NCBI GenBank assembly: GCA_963971225.1
Contig: OZ020270.1
Span: 66,408,932 to 66,472,931 of the forward strand
DNA length: 64,000 bases
Direction: 5' to 3'
DNA from: Melieria omissa
Taxonomy: Eukaryota; Arthropoda; Insecta; Diptera; Ulidiidae
Below, piece by piece: positions 1-10,862 of this stretch; positions within the stretch are counted from its first letter, which is position 1; each line of letters starts with the position of its first letter. A program made the position numbers and the translations under genes. The notes under the pieces were generated by a model. It did not search any database. It saw nothing but the letters and a program-made list of their open reading frames with translations, and was not told the DNA's origin.

Positions 1-750
1 AGTGTACACACCATAATACACGAACATTTGGTTATGAAAAAGGTGTTTTCGAAATGGGTGCCGCGTTTGCTCACACCGGAGCAAAAACAACAACGAATCG
101 ATGATTCAAAGAGCTGTTTGGACATGTTTACGCACAACAAGTCGGAGTTTTTGCGTCGGTACATCACAATGGATGAAACATGGATCCACCATTTCACTCC
201 AGAGTCAAATCGGCAGTCTGCTGAGTGGCATGCAACCGGTGAGAGCCGCCCAAAACGTCCAAAGGCACAAACATGGGCTGGCAAGGTTATGGCGTCAGTA
301 TTTTGGGATGTGCACGGAATAATATTCATCGACTATCTTGAGAAAGGGAAAACAATCAATAGCGACTATTATATAGCGTTGTTGGAACGTTTGAAAGAAG
401 AAATCGCGATTAACCGGCCCCATATGAAGAAGAAAAAAGTGTTGTTTCACCAAGACAATGCACCGTGTCACAAGTCGATGAAAACGATGGCAAAAATGCA
501 TGAATTGGGCTTCGAATTGCTTCCTCATCCCCCGTATTCTCCAGATCTGACCCCCAGCGACTACTGGCTCTTCGCAGACCTCAAAAAGATGCTCCGTGGT
601 AAGAGAGTTGGCTCAAATGATGAAGTAATCGCCGAAACTAACGCCTATTTTGAAGGCAAAGAAAAATCGTTCTACAAAGGCGGTATCGAAAGATTGGAAA
701 AGCGTTGGAATGATTGTATCTCCCTAAAAGGGGACTATGTTGATGAATAA
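1..750 (+). CDS. mariner transposase, 5'-truncated by the window edge
   Basis: This encodes a DDE/D transposase of the mariner family that cuts and pastes its element at TA dinucleotides in the nucleus. The frame is open from base 1, so the protein begins before the window; about 250 C-terminal residues are present. The DD34D residues are visible: MDETW, then HQDNAPCHKS, then the third Asp in the PPYSPDLTPSDYW block. Extended stretches such as SAEWHATGES and VMASVFWDVHGIIF resemble the irritans subfamily (Himar1 relatives). No stop or frameshift interrupts the visible part, so this copy could encode an intact protein if its missing N-terminus is intact. That cannot be judged here. The stop codon is followed closely by the terminal repeat, as usual for mariners. 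Confidence 0.9.
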   Translation, partial: SVHTIIHEHLVMKKVFSKWVPRLLTPEQKQQRIDDSKSCLDMFTHNKSEFLRRYITMDETWIHHFTPESNRQSAEWHATGESRPKRPKAQTWAGKVMASVFWDVHGIIFIDYLEKGKTINSDYYIALLERLKEEIAINRPHMKKKKVLFHQDNAPCHKSMKTMAKMHELGFELLPHPPYSPDLTPSDYWLFADLKKMLRGKRVGSNDEVIAETNAYFEGKEKSFYKGGIERLEKRWNDCISLKGDYVDE

Positions 751-812
751 AAACGAATTTTGGGAAAAAAATGTGTTTTAATTAGTTAGTCACACACATT
801 ATTGAACGAAGT
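1..812 (+). mobile_element. Himar-type mariner transposon, right part (copy 1)
   Basis: This is the 3' part of a mariner element whose left end lies outside the window. It matches the complete copy at 47781-49060 almost base for base, on the opposite strand. The right terminal repeat (agtcacacacattattgaac, from about 789) is followed by a TA at 813-814. It lacks the last two bases of the repeat seen in the complete copy. To the right, the flank is an unrelated transposase fragment, so the mariner probably landed in older element DNA. Confidence 0.9.
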
Positions 813-814
813 TA

Positions 815-1041
815 CAGTCGTCAAGGTAAGTTTTTCTCTTTACGGCGTACCCAGACCGACGTATCAAGACTCGTGACAATCCTTTGCTGCTCATAGCTAT
901 CCATACCAGTACCTTCTTTTCAAATTTGGTTTTTGTTTGAAACTTCACATCTGTCGCAGCCAAGGATATGTTAGATGAGTAAAGTCCGTCATTTCCATTT
1001 ACTTTCGAGTTCGTTAAAGTAAAATAAGACTCATCGTCCAA
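815..1041 (-). pseudogene. Tc1/mariner-superfamily transposase fragment
   Basis: A short minus-strand open stretch starts MDDESYFTLTNSKVNGNDG and continues with FEKKVLVWIAMSSKG. This is the first-Asp block of a group of IS630/Tc1/mariner-type transposases found in many insects and other invertebrates. Only this block remains; the other two catalytic regions are missing, and the mariner at 1-812 abuts its C-terminal side. It is a dead fragment. The family assignment rests on resemblance I recall, not on a search. Confidence 0.5.
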
Positions 1042-1161
1042 TATGAAGTCGTGATGGTTGAATTTTCAGTAAAGTCGACCACACTTTACTTTTGCTGCAG
1101 TAATTTGCTGGAAAGTACGCATCGGATGCTCAAAGTAAAATTTGTATACACGCTTTCTTAA

Positions 1162-1658
1162 CCCATTAAAACCTGACCCCAGAAGGGCTTGTGCGATTTC
1201 CATAAAATTTTGCACAATCTTAGTAATTGACCTAATCAAGAAAAAAAATCAAGAAAATAATTCATACCCCCACCCCCTGAACCAGGAGGGTACGTTGCGC
1301 AAACGCAATTTGGGCCTTAGTCACATACAAAACATAAAATTAAAAAAAAAAAAAATTTTTTTAAACTTATTTTTAAATAGTTTAGCATTACAAAATGCAG
1401 CCCACAAAGGGATTTTGATAGGTTTGAAGAATAAGTATTTTTAATTGAATTTCAAAAATTCCCCAAAAAAAACCTTTGACTTTGGATCGAAAAAAAGATA
1501 TGAATATTTAAAAAATTTTGAAATTTCGGTATGGCAGAATCTAAAACGATCAATTCTAATCCAATTCTACCCATTTTCAAGTCTTATATCTTTATGAATT
1601 ACTTAATGTAGCGAAATTCCCAAACGTTGCGCAAACGCAACGCTCAGGGCTTAATGGG
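1162..1658. mobile_element. TTAA-flanked MITE with CCC...GGG ends
   Basis: The 497-bp stretch is bounded by TTAA at 1158-1161 and 1659-1662. Its ends are imperfect inverted repeats beginning CCCATTAA. Near both ends lies the motif TTGCGCAAACGCAA, about 330 bp apart. TTAA duplication with CCC ends is typical of piggyBac-type non-autonomous elements. There is no coding sequence: the open frame across it is low-complexity and A/T-rich. Confidence 0.6.
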
Positions 1659-1662
1659 TTAA

Positions 1663-2589
1663 GTTCACTTCGTTATTTGTCTTGTTGTCAGACAAAAAAT
1701 GATTGCGAACTGTTTATTTTGGAACATGTGTAGACAATACAAGCACAAATCGAAGGGTACATTTTCTATGCATATACGATCAAAAGTTGAGAAAATATTG
1801 ATATTAGAACTCAGTGCCGATTTAGAGTGGACACACCTTATTCTGGCAAATATAGTTGAAAGACTTTCAAAAGATTATTAAAAGATAGTTTGAGAGACTG
1901 AATGAAAGATTTTAGTGATCGGCGAGAATGCGGGTGTTCCTAGCGAAGTTCAGCAGCGACTTGATGTCATGCTTGGGGACCTCCTCTAACCCAGAATTGA
2001 GCGGGGCCCCTAAGTAAGTGAGTCGTAGTCTTGAGACAGCCGGACAGGAGCAAATAATGTACTCCTAGGTTAGACAGTGCCCCGTTAGTATGCCTGTAAT
2101 GGCTTTGCAGTCCTTTCTTGGGAGCGAGAGAACGAGTGCGCTTCATTAAATTGGTTTAACATTTTTCTAGCGATTGTGCAGGCAGATCAATCCTCGGAAA
2201 ATTGCGCAGCCGACATTTTTACCCTGTCGTCTGCTTTTCACAAGTAGTCGACCGTAGACATCCATTTTTAACTTCTTATTAGTGGTCATAAAAACAAACA
2301 TTGCTAAATAATTTATTACAAAAAAAATCAGTGCTGGCAAAATTTCGAAAATAAATTCTCATTTGGAACTCCCCATTGCTAGTTTTTGTAGAGTTGGCTT
2401 TGGATTCGTAGAAGCATGTTCTAAACTGACTATGGTAACTGCAAACTATTTAAAGTCGACTTTATTTTAAACTCTCTCTTTATCAAACTCTAAACTAGTT
2501 TAGTTAGACAAATTAGAAACTTTTTTCTGCAGTTTCAGTTACTCATTTCCTGAAGGGTATTAACATACAAACTCGTACACACATATATA
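1663..2589. other. Unassigned stretch, possible LINE debris
   Basis: I see no gene here. The GC-richer part around 1920-2170 resembles, in my recollection, antisense debris of a non-LTR retrotransposon 3' region (short patches such as gacagtgccccgttagtatg). It has no open frame long enough to confirm this. The rest is A/T-rich unassigned DNA. Confidence 0.3.
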
Positions 2590-4077
2590 CAGTGTACCAA
2601 TAAAGTCTTCGTACAACACCTGGTTCAAAACCAATTATTAAAAAAAACTAAATATTTTTAGGAATTTTGAAAAAGTGTCGATGCAGATCTATTTATTAAG
2701 CATTTATTTTTAATACAACAACAAAAATAATATGTTTCATTAAAAAGTTTTAAATCAAAAACAAAAAAGTTGCTTATTTACTTCCAATAAAGTCTTCGTA
2801 CACTTAAGTTATATCTGTCGTTTTTCCCATAATAATAATTTATTGACAACTATTTTTTGAAAAAACAATCAAACGAGGCATCTGTCATTCATTCGTAAAA
2901 CGAAATTCAGATTTGAAGCAATTTATTTTAAAATATTATAAAAAATGCCTGGAAAATACTTATCAGTTGAAGAGCGTAAGCTTATATTGAATTTGCACGT
3001 GAAGCAGCAAAAATCCTACGCGGAAATTGCTCAACTCAAGTCCCGCAGCCGTTCTACTGTGCAATCGTTCATTGGGCGTTTTAAATACGAAGGCCGCGTA
3101 GAGAATAAGCCCAAATCAGGACGGCCTCCAATTCTCACACGAGGAGATCGCCTGCAAATTAAACGTATGATTGCAGCGGATCCGTTTATAAGTGCACCGA
3201 AAATAAGCTCAGAGTTCCTTCAATCGAAGCAAAAAAAGTGCACCCGGAAACTGTGCGAAAAGCCGTGATTGATTCCGGTGTTAAGTCTCGCACTCCTCGC
3301 CGAAAGCCATTGGTAAATTTAATCAATCGCAAAAAGCGTTTGGACTTTGCTCGTGAGTACCAAAATGCATCTCCTGAGTTCTGGCACAACGTTATATTCT
3401 CCGATAAGTCCAAATACAATATCTTTGGCTCTGATGGGGCTCAGGGTGGAGAAAGGAGGAGAAAGGCAGGAGAAACTTACAATCCAAAGAATACCATCAA
3501 GACTGTAAAGCACGGCGGCGGCGGAGTGATAGTATGAGGTTGCATGGCTATCAGCGGCGTTGGAAACTTAGAAATAATTGAAGGAGTCATGGACCATCGC
3601 GCATACATTGACATTCTCAAGAGAAATTTGAAGCCAAGTGCGGAAAATTTGGGTGTATCTGAGAAATTTTACTTGCAGCAAGATAACGACCGTAAACATA
3701 TGGTACTGACACCAGGCTGTACTTGCTGTACAATGCTCCACATCTACTAAAAACACCACTGCAGAGTCCAGACCTCAATCCTATTGAGTACATGTGGAAT
3801 ATGCTTAAAAAAAGATAAGGACTCATCATATTTGGTCAAAACCTCAGCTACAACAGGTTCTTCAGGAGGAATGGGCGAAAATCTACGCAAACTTTACACA
3901 AAAACTTGTAAAGTCGATGCCAGATCGCCTTAAGGCCGCCATTAAAAACAAGGGGTATCCAACCAAATATTAATAAAACATTTTTTTGGTTTTCATAATT
4001 CGTAGTTGATTAATTTCGTAAGTGTACGAAGACAAACGCACAGACATAGCTTAATTGTACGAAGACTTTATTGGCAG
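2590..4077 (+). mobile_element. Tc1-like element with inner and outer terminal repeats
   Basis: The left end, after TA at 2588-2589, begins cagtgtaccaataaagtctt. The right end carries the inverse (gaagactttattgg...cag) just before TA at 4078-4079, with a few terminal bases lost. A second copy of the ccaataaagtcttcgtacac motif lies inside at about 2785, and gtgtacgaagac lies near 4022. This gives the paired inner/outer repeat layout known from several Tc1-family elements. About 1.49 kb, non-functional because of lesions in its transposase. Confidence 0.85.
2945..3972 (+). pseudogene. Tc1-like DD34E transposase, dead
   Basis: This is the remains of a Tc1-family transposase of about 340 codons. 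The first 95 residues hold the paired helix-turn-helix DNA-binding region and a GRPP linker. The catalytic core follows in pieces: FSDKSKYNIF (first Asp), LQQDNDRKHM (second Asp), and SPDLNPIEYMWN (Glu). Lesions visible: a frameshift in the A-run near 3230; a TGA at 3535-3537 where the family usually has a tryptophan before GCM; another frameshift near 3700 just after the second Asp block; and a TAA near 3816. The C-terminus ends near AIKNKGYPTKY. It cannot make a working enzyme. Confidence 0.85.
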
Positions 4078-4079
4078 TA

Positions 4080-6120
4080 AATAACCGACTTTTTTTGTTT
4101 TTGGCTTAAAACTTTTAAACTATGTTACGGTTCGCTCAAGTTTAATATTCAATATTCATGCAATCCAACTCTCACTCTATTCAATTCAAATTCAACCATT
4201 CCATTCCATTCTATCATTGCACCAGTAGCTGTGCACCCTAGTACCAAACCTTACTTTGTCAGTGATGTGCAAGGGGTTTCAACTGTTCCTACTAAGCGAG
4301 CGCGCACAACACTGGTACACACACATCCCAGCACACACCACACATCGCTGCAGTTGAGCTCAGCATGCACCGTGGTGTTGGTGAGCGCATTCCTCTTGCA
4401 GTATTGCTGGCAAATTGTTGGTACATTGCAGAAGCACTTTTGCGTAAACAAGGCAATAAACCAAATTTTTTTTGCTAATAAAGAATGATTTGCCCGTTAT
4501 GCAAAAATGAGCTATTTAAGCATCCAAAATCACACGGCTCGCTCAACCCATAAGTGAAGATCAAAGGTGCTGGTTCAAAATTTACTAAAAGTACAAATCA
4601 AGTGCGTGCGAAGGAAAAGTGTTTGCATTTTGTGTGTGTGACATTGAGCCAGTTGGTAAGTTCCTTACCACTAAAATTCCCCGCCTTAACCGGAGTACTA
4701 ATTGGTGTACCCCCCAGGCACTCAAACACGGGAGAAGCCCAACATTTTCCACGAGGCACTTCATACTGCCCATAAAAGCGCCAATCTGAAATTTTTCCGG
4801 AGGAGCAAGCATAGCATAGTGGAGCGATAGAGGAGTATCTCCTGCGCTACGGCGCCTGGAAAAGATCTAACCCCTTCTGCCACGGTTTCTTCGAAATGAT
4901 TTTATAAGAAAAAGAAAAAATTTTGAATTACCAATCTAATTAAGGGTATAGCAACTGTCAGAGGACGTGAGAATGTACCAATGTAACCAACTTAAATAAG
5001 TGGTTAGTTTTCTAACACCAAACCTGAAAGTTAAAATGACCTTTGGTTATTTCGATAAAATAGCAGTAAAAATGTAAGTGCAGTAAAATTTGAAGTGCGC
5101 TAAAAGAAGACGTAAAATTTCCTAATATTGTTGCTTAAAAACCTGCGAAAAAGGAAAAAAAACTAAAAGAGAATTTAAAATGTAAAAATTTGGCTCAAAT
5201 ATTAAAATGTAAAATGAAGGAAAATGTTGCTAAAATTTAAAAATGTAAAAATCTTACGACTAGAAATTTAAATTACAACAAAATATACTAAATATCTTCT
5301 TAAATTCTAAATCTTAAATTATAGGCATGCAAATGTAAAAAAAAAAAACAAAAAAACCAACAAAAATTAAAATTTTCCATAAAATTGTAAGAATTCATTT
5401 CCTAATTACGTTAAAATAATTGACTAGAAATGTAAGCCTTTAAAATTTTGCTAATTTCCTAAATCTAGCTTAAGTCCAGTCATCATCATCTCGCATGGCC
5501 ATACGAACAGCGATGGAGAAGTACGAGTAAGTGAGTGAACATAATTATTATATTTGGAATTTACATATTATAAATTAGCATAATTTTGAGGCATTTGTTT
5601 TCCACTTAAAGTTAACTTAAGATTTCATAAAATGTTTTGTTTTTGTAAAATCTAAATATTGAAAAATGAAGTTTGTTGTTTGTTCCATATTTCGAAAAAT
5701 GCGGGGAATGTCGACATGCAAATTGTGTAGGATGGCATAAGCGTAGCTAACGATTTAGCAAAGGGGCTAACTAAAAATTTCGAGTGCTTAAGTAGCCATA
5801 GGCGTATACCAATGGGAGGGAGAAGTGCACTCCAGGGTATAACACCGACCCTACTCCAGGTGTGACACCATTTCTTGCCTGTTTCGCGCTGTTTGGGTTT
5901 ATTTTTCTTTCTTTTTCACCCGGTCATAGTAAAGACGGCTTATGAATATTTTGGCATGATTATTATTTTTCTATTGTTGCGTGTTGCTTGGTGTGTGGTT
6001 ACAAGAACCTCGACCCAGCCGACATGACTAGCCGAAGACCAACCCAGCATGCCACCCCGTATCCACCACGAGCTAACATATATGTATATATTTGTTTTTG
6101 TGAACACGCGCGCAACAACT
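4080..6120. other. No gene recognised
   Basis: This is mostly A/T-rich DNA with scattered short open frames that look random. The segment 4150-4450 is rich in CA- and CCATT-type simple sequence. The segment 4900-5460 is a poly-purine, AAAATGTAAAA-like low-complexity run. I cannot assign any of it to an element. Confidence 0.4.
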
Positions 6121-6198
6121 ACTTAATTAAATATATTATTATTAATATTTATTTATGAATATACTTCAGTCTACAGGATTTACTTACAGACTAAGGCA

Positions 6199-6933
6199 TT
6201 AATTGAAAATTTCAAATAAACAAAGTTTGAATCTATTTACATCTAAATTAAAATTTAAGACATTGGCATATTTATTGATTGACCGAATGCATCTTGTAAT
6301 AGGCTCATTGTATGCATAATTAGTCTTGTGAGAGTAATCTTCAAAAAGGCGAATTTGCCTTAGATCATGACGCGAAGAATGAGAATTGAAGAATGTTGCG
6401 ATTTCTGGGCAGCTTATCTTACTGTTTAGAGCACTATAAGCGAACATAATCGATAGATAAATTCTTCTATCTGACAGCGACTGCAAACCTAGCAATTTCC
6501 TTCTGCTAACATAGCATGGGAGGTTTGGCCAGTTCAGTCTCTTCAAAGCGAATTTGGTAAACACTCTCTGAACTCTTTCAATTTTGTCAGAATGAATTTG
6601 ATAAAAAGGATTCCATATTAAGCAACAATAGTCTAAATGACTCCTCACTAAAGATATATAAAGCGATTTAAGCGTTAGCGGATCTGAGAAATTTTCTGTA
6701 TTCCGACGTATAAAACCTAACATTCCAAATGCCTTAGAAATGATGTAATCAATATGTTTAGTGAACGTGAGCTTGGAATCAAATAAAACACCTAATTCTT
6801 TGATTTCATCCTTTCGTTCCAAACTACGGCTATTGAGAGTATAATCGTGAACAAGGAAATTGTTTCTTTTTGTATATGATACCACGAAACATTTATTAAC
6901 AATCAGATGTAAGTGGTTCAATGAACACCACTC
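6199..6933 (-). pseudogene. LINE reverse transcriptase, thumb and C-terminal part
   Basis: This encodes the part of a jockey/CR1-type LINE ORF2 downstream of the catalytic core. Diagnostic blocks are KELGVLFDSKLTFTKHID, SLVRSHLDYCCLIWNPFYQ and KIERVQRVFTKFALKRLNW. About 245 residues are open and end with a stop at the element's natural C-terminus. The catalytic motifs are missing from this strand and lie inverted on the plus strand next door. It is non-functional because the ORF is split by the inversion. Confidence 0.8.
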
Positions 6934-6935
6934 AT

Positions 6936-7192
6936 GGTAGTTTTCTATCTAATAGGAAATTATTTGTAAATATAGGGAACAACAAATACACCACACTAGT
7001 TCATGCCTGGTCCGGCATTCCGCAGGGTACACATTGTGGCCCACTTTTGTTTTTAATTTTCATTAACGACCTTCCGAGTCATTTCAAGTTCGTTAAGTGC
7101 TTGATGTTTGCCGATGATGTCAAATTGTTTCGTAAAGTTAATAATGCCACGGATTGTTTTAATATTCAGGAAGATCTCAAAGCTTTTGAATC
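6936..7192 (+). pseudogene. LINE reverse transcriptase core, inverted piece
   Basis: This piece carries the catalytic reverse transcriptase motifs. HAWSGIPQGTHCGPLLF is the region ahead of motif C, and CLMFADDVKLFRK holds the FADD active site. It starts at GSFLSNRKLF and ends at EDLKAFES. The next residues of the same protein begin on the minus strand at about 6933. The tail of the open frame after 7192 is derived from an adjacent Tc1-like end, not from the LINE. Confidence 0.8.
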
Positions 7193-7304
7193 GTTTTTGT
7201 TGTTATATTAAAAATAAATGCTTAATAAATAGATCTGCATCGACCTTTTGACTAAATTCGTACAATTATTTAGTGTTTTTTACGAAGACTTTATTGGTAC
7301 ACTG
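7193..7304. repeat. Isolated end of the Tc1-like element
   Basis: This is the reverse complement of the left end at 2590-2710. It includes the aataaatgcttaataaatag block and the terminal cttt-attggtacactg followed by TA at 7305-7306. It preserves the outermost bases that the right end of the copy at 2590-4077 has lost. No transposase sequence accompanies it. Confidence 0.7.
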
Positions 7305-7306
7305 TA

Positions 7307-8229
7307 TTACCCTCGTGCCCATTAAACAAAATTAATTATCCGCACTCGCTACATTCATTTATTAATAAAGCGCTTCCTTTTGTCGCGCCGATCCTGGGCG
7401 TATTTAACCGGCCTGCAATTTCGACCAATTAAAAATGTATGTCACCCCGCCCCCGCTTTTCCACTAACTGCCGCATCATGGATTAATGGCAAATTGAATA
7501 AGTAAACAGACAACACGGCGTACGCGCCGACAGGCACGCGCCCGTTGCGCAGTGGCGCTTTTTACACCCTGCTCTGACGTGTCCGGCTACATTCGTTTCG
7601 TCATATCGAATGTCTGTAAAAAAAGAAGCAATTAGTTAATCAAACCAGTTTGATTGTGCACACAGGTAGCTTGTTAATTATATTCTTTAATTAATTTTTA
7701 ATTAATTATTATTCATATACTAATATAATTAATGAGTTACATAATTTTAAGATTTAGAAAACTTATTTCATGATCTCTGTTCGCTTAGCAGGCTCGAACC
7801 CCTAAAAACCGAGATATGTGGTAACTTTGATGTGGTAACTTTGTGGTAAATTTTGATTAGAAAAGATGAAAAACACTTGTCGAATTTTTTTGTGTTAGAG
7901 TATTTTTAGCACGATTAAGGTCAATTGGCCCATTAAATCATGTTTCTGTATATAAAACTTGAACTCAGTGGCGCACACAGGGAGGGGTTTTGGGAATTCA
8001 AACCCCTCTCTCCCAAATACGAAAATTGCAGGTTCAAAATGTGGTTTCAATTGGTATTAGGCTCAAAAGTTGTGCAAAAGCCAGTCAGTAAGTCAAGACA
8101 AACAATTATATGTATCAGGTAATTTTTTAAGAGCCTTCGGATTTGATTAGAAAAACACATAAAATTTAGAGATATGTATGAAATATTTATTTGAGTCGAT
8201 AGAACGATCTATATAATTCAATGTTTAAA
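7307..8229. other. No gene recognised
   Basis: The GC-richer segment 7320-7610 has no long open frame and no terminal repeats that I can see, so it may be unique host DNA. The segment 7620-8229 is A/T-rich and featureless to the eye. Confidence 0.35.
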
Positions 8230-8763
8230 GATGATTTTATGTAAATGTTGATCGCGGCTGTGCCTCAAATGGTTCTTACGCTGGGTCTAATTTTGGCATG
8301 TTCTCTCCAACATACCGGCCGGTATCTTACGAAAAAAGTCTTCAATATTGGCTTCTAGTGCGTTAACCGTTGCGGGCTTAACCGTTGAGCCTCAACATAG
8401 TCCCACAAAAAATAGTATAAAGGCGTTAAATCGCAAAAATTTTCCACGTAGTGGAGTAATAGAGGAACAATTGCTGCGAACGGCTCCGAATCGCTAGTTA
8501 ATCGTTAGGTCATCAACAACACTGCCGGATAAAGCTGCGATATTTTATTCTGTCTGCACTCTACGTATGCGTGTTGGTGGTTTAATGTCCAATAATGTAA
8601 ATTTGCTGCGAAATTTAGTCACAAAATTCCGAATAGCCGCTTTAGAAGGTCGCCCAAACTGACTATAAATGAAGGAAGTGCACGATGCACTTTCTTAACC
8701 GATCATGAATTTTGATAATAAAAATCAATAATCTGCAAGCGTTGTTCGTTTGTAAGTCGATTC
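8230..8763 (-). pseudogene. Internally deleted mariner-like transposase
   Basis: Reading the minus strand from 8763, the sequence opens MNRLTNEQRLQIIDFY and continues into a helix-turn-helix region ending in IKPPTRIRRVQTE. This is the N-terminus of a widespread insect transposase of the Tc1/mariner superfamily. It then jumps, near 8470-8510, to the C-terminal part: a recognisable CDLTPLYYFLWDYV block holding the third catalytic Asp position. The catalytic middle, with the first two Asp residues, is deleted, and several stops and frameshifts follow. I did not find convincing terminal repeats. Confidence 0.6.
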
Positions 8764-8884
8764 ATGGTTAAATTATAGACCAAACTGAACATGTTTGTCA
8801 TTACATGATACACGAAAATAGCTGAACTGCCAAAACAGTGTTGGAAAAAGAAAGCTGCTAAAAAATCAACCTTTACATAATATA

Positions 8885-9310
8885 TACCCCGTTTATACGA
8901 CAGCTCAAGTCACTTTCAGTCAATACGCATAGAGTCAATACAGTAGTATAAACACGATTTCAAACCGCTTTGAACGTTTTAAGCGTATCGAGTCAAAGCC
9001 CTTTTCAAATGAGTTTTTAAATTTTCAAGTCGCTTCGAAAATGCGTATAAACGGTTTAACATTTTCAAAGTGCCTTGAAAATCAGCTGATGGTCTGGTCC
9101 ACTCAATTTTTTGATCATTTTCAAGTAACAAACAAGGACCCCCAACAGCTAACATTTATAAGACGTCAAAAAAATAGGAAAAACGAAAAAATAAACGGAT
9201 ACTTTTCAAACCGTTTGCAGTCAATTCGCTTCTGAAATCAATGTATAAACACCTGGCTCGAAAGCGTATCGAGTCAATGCGAATCGACTGGGACCGACGT
9301 ATAAACATGT
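8885..9310. repeat. Degenerate inverted-repeat block with GTTTATACG motifs
   Basis: The motifs gtttatacg, gagtcaatgcg/gagtcaatacg and cgtatcgagtcaa recur here in both orientations. The left edge (ccgtttatacgacagctcaa) and right edge (gaccgacgtataaac) are partial inverted repeats. This looks like a small non-coding transposon or a foldback. No clear target duplication was found. Confidence 0.4.
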
Positions 9311-9660
9311 TAATAGACACCAAAGGCATTAACTTCTGCGTTTTACCAGCAACACCTTCTCACTAACGGCACCCACCCTGGCAGAACTTCAATCGATTAA
9401 TGTAACCAACACAAATCACTAATCAAAGGGGAAAAAAATATAGATGGATGGACGTTGCGGTTTGTTTTATTTCATATAATTTCTGTAAAAACAATTTGCT
9501 GGTAATTTTTTGGCCAAAAATCTATTAATTTGTTTCAAAAGTGCACAATTTCTACAAAATTTGATTGAAAGGTGTATCTATACGCACTTCCATAGGTATT
9601 AATGGAAGTTCACATATAGATTACGTATATAATTTTCTGGTTGTTGTTCCACGTCTTATA

Positions 9661-10004
9661 ATAATTTAATAATTTAATAATTGATTGGCACGACAGCCCG
9701 CTTACGCGAGACTAAGGCCTAGCTTCCCGCAACCACCCGTGTTGTGCGTGTGAATTTTGTACGCGGGTGGAAGGGACCTACAGTTTTATGCCGGTTCTGA
9801 ACGGCAGGTTGGGAGCTTTTTCATAGGCAATTTTTACTCTCAGAGGTTTGCCATTTCCAGCTGAGAGGACAGCCACCGAAAGAGAAAACGAGTTTCCCGT
9901 TACTTTTTTTTTTTAGGTGTTACTACATGCAGTATTCGATCTTGCGTCGCTCTGCATGCGACTCGTTGGACCGCGCACTAACCAACTGAGCCACGGCGGC
10001 TTAT
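9661..10004 (-). mobile_element. tRNA-derived SINE, copy 1
   Basis: On the minus strand, the head reads as a tRNA-like pol III promoter: the A-box region TGGCTCAGTTGGTTAGTGCG, then a B-box-like region that is degenerate in this copy. It is followed by a unique body and an (A/T)-rich TTATTAAA-type tail. The 10-bp sequence acgtcttata flanks it at 9651-9660 and 10005-10014, which is a target duplication. It is highly similar to the copy at 39443-39783. Confidence 0.85.
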
Positions 10005-10019
10005 ACGTCTTATACTTCA

Positions 10020-10130
10020 CGAAAAAAGGCGGTTTCAAAATTGTGCTTTAAAAAAAAATGAGTGTGCTTATGACTACACGACTGAAGTGAAACTTCTTTC
10101 GCTCCATCTGTATGTATATATGTATATATA
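10020..10130. repeat. Dispersed repeat shared with 44960-45030
   Basis: The stretch containing gtgtgcttatgac-acacgactgaagtgaaactt and the gctccatctgtatgtata tail occurs in inverted orientation at about 44960-45030. It ends in a TATG/TATA simple repeat. No coding content; the element class is unknown. Confidence 0.5.
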
Positions 10131-10862
10131 CAGTTGCGGTCAAAATAATAGTAGTACGCGTACAACGAAAAGAAAATTAAGAAAAAATAATCTGCTTTTC
10201 TTTACAAATATTTATTTTGTATTTTTTTTAACAAGTTATATGTGTTAACAATGCAATCATAAAAGAAAACTTAAGAATTAAACTCAGTTTGGTTTGATTT
10301 AAATTAAATGCGTCAAAAGCTCCAAAATATGGACGGTCAAAAAAATAGTAGTTCGCTTTACTTTCATAAAAATGAAGCAAAAATTGTGTTTCATTTTAAA
10401 AGATTTAGTGGTTAAATAGTAATAACGTAATTTTTCTTCAAATTAATATTTAGTTGCGTGACTGTTGTTTGGCTATTACTGCAGCACAGAGCCGATGCAT
10501 TGAAATAACCAAATTTTCATATCTTTCTCTAGGGGCGTGGTCTACTGCTTCTCAAAGTTGATTATTATTTAAAAGATTATTGTGAGCAACTGCTCTCTTC
10601 ACGTCACACCACAAATTTTTAATTATATTGAAGTCTGGTGATTGTGCGAGCCATTCCATAACCCTAATCCTGCTTTTGCGAAGCTCCTTCCGTGCGACCT
10701 TTCTTGTATGCTTTAGGTTATAATCCTGTTGGAAGACCCAAAGCATTGGCGTTTTTTCACGGACATACGGTAGCACGATTTCCCGCAAGATTCGTACACA
10801 TACACATCGATCCATCGTTTTCTTGATCAAATAAATAGCGCCACCTCCATAAAACGTAAGAC
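10131..10862 (-). mobile_element. Truncated Tc1-like element
   Basis: The left end follows TA at 10129-10130 and begins cagttgcggtcaaaataata. An inner repeat of the same motif (ggtcaaaaaaatagtagttc) lies at about 10335. The opposite end is missing; the element stops at the hairpin at 10846-10902. Confidence 0.7.
10552..10862 (-). pseudogene. Tc1-like transposase C-terminal fragment
   Basis: This is the C-terminal third of a Tc1-family transposase. It holds VFQQDYNLKHT (second Asp) and a block WLAQSPDFNIIKNLW. In functional relatives the latter reads close to SPDLNPIENLW, so the catalytic Glu has become Lys here. The first Asp region is absent. Both the truncation and the substitution make it inactive. 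Confidence 0.7.

Larger units (their letters stand above)
6125..7192 (-). mobile_element. 5'-truncated, 5'-inverted LINE (jockey/CR1-like)
   Basis: This is a non-LTR retrotransposon fragment with an inverted 5' segment. Sense sequence on the minus strand runs from about 6936 down to an A/T-rich 3' tail with TAATAATA-type repeats near 6125-6160. The adjoining 6936-7192 carries the upstream part of the same reverse transcriptase on the plus strand. The outer edge of the inverted piece (EDLKAFES) is contiguous in protein sense with the start of the sense piece (EWCSLNHLHL). That is the arrangement produced by twin priming. Confidence 0.75.

Noticed and set aside
4231..4488. Plus-strand open frame of 85 codons
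   Set aside because: Composition is driven by CA-rich simple sequence; no motif, no start context and no neighbours that support a gene.
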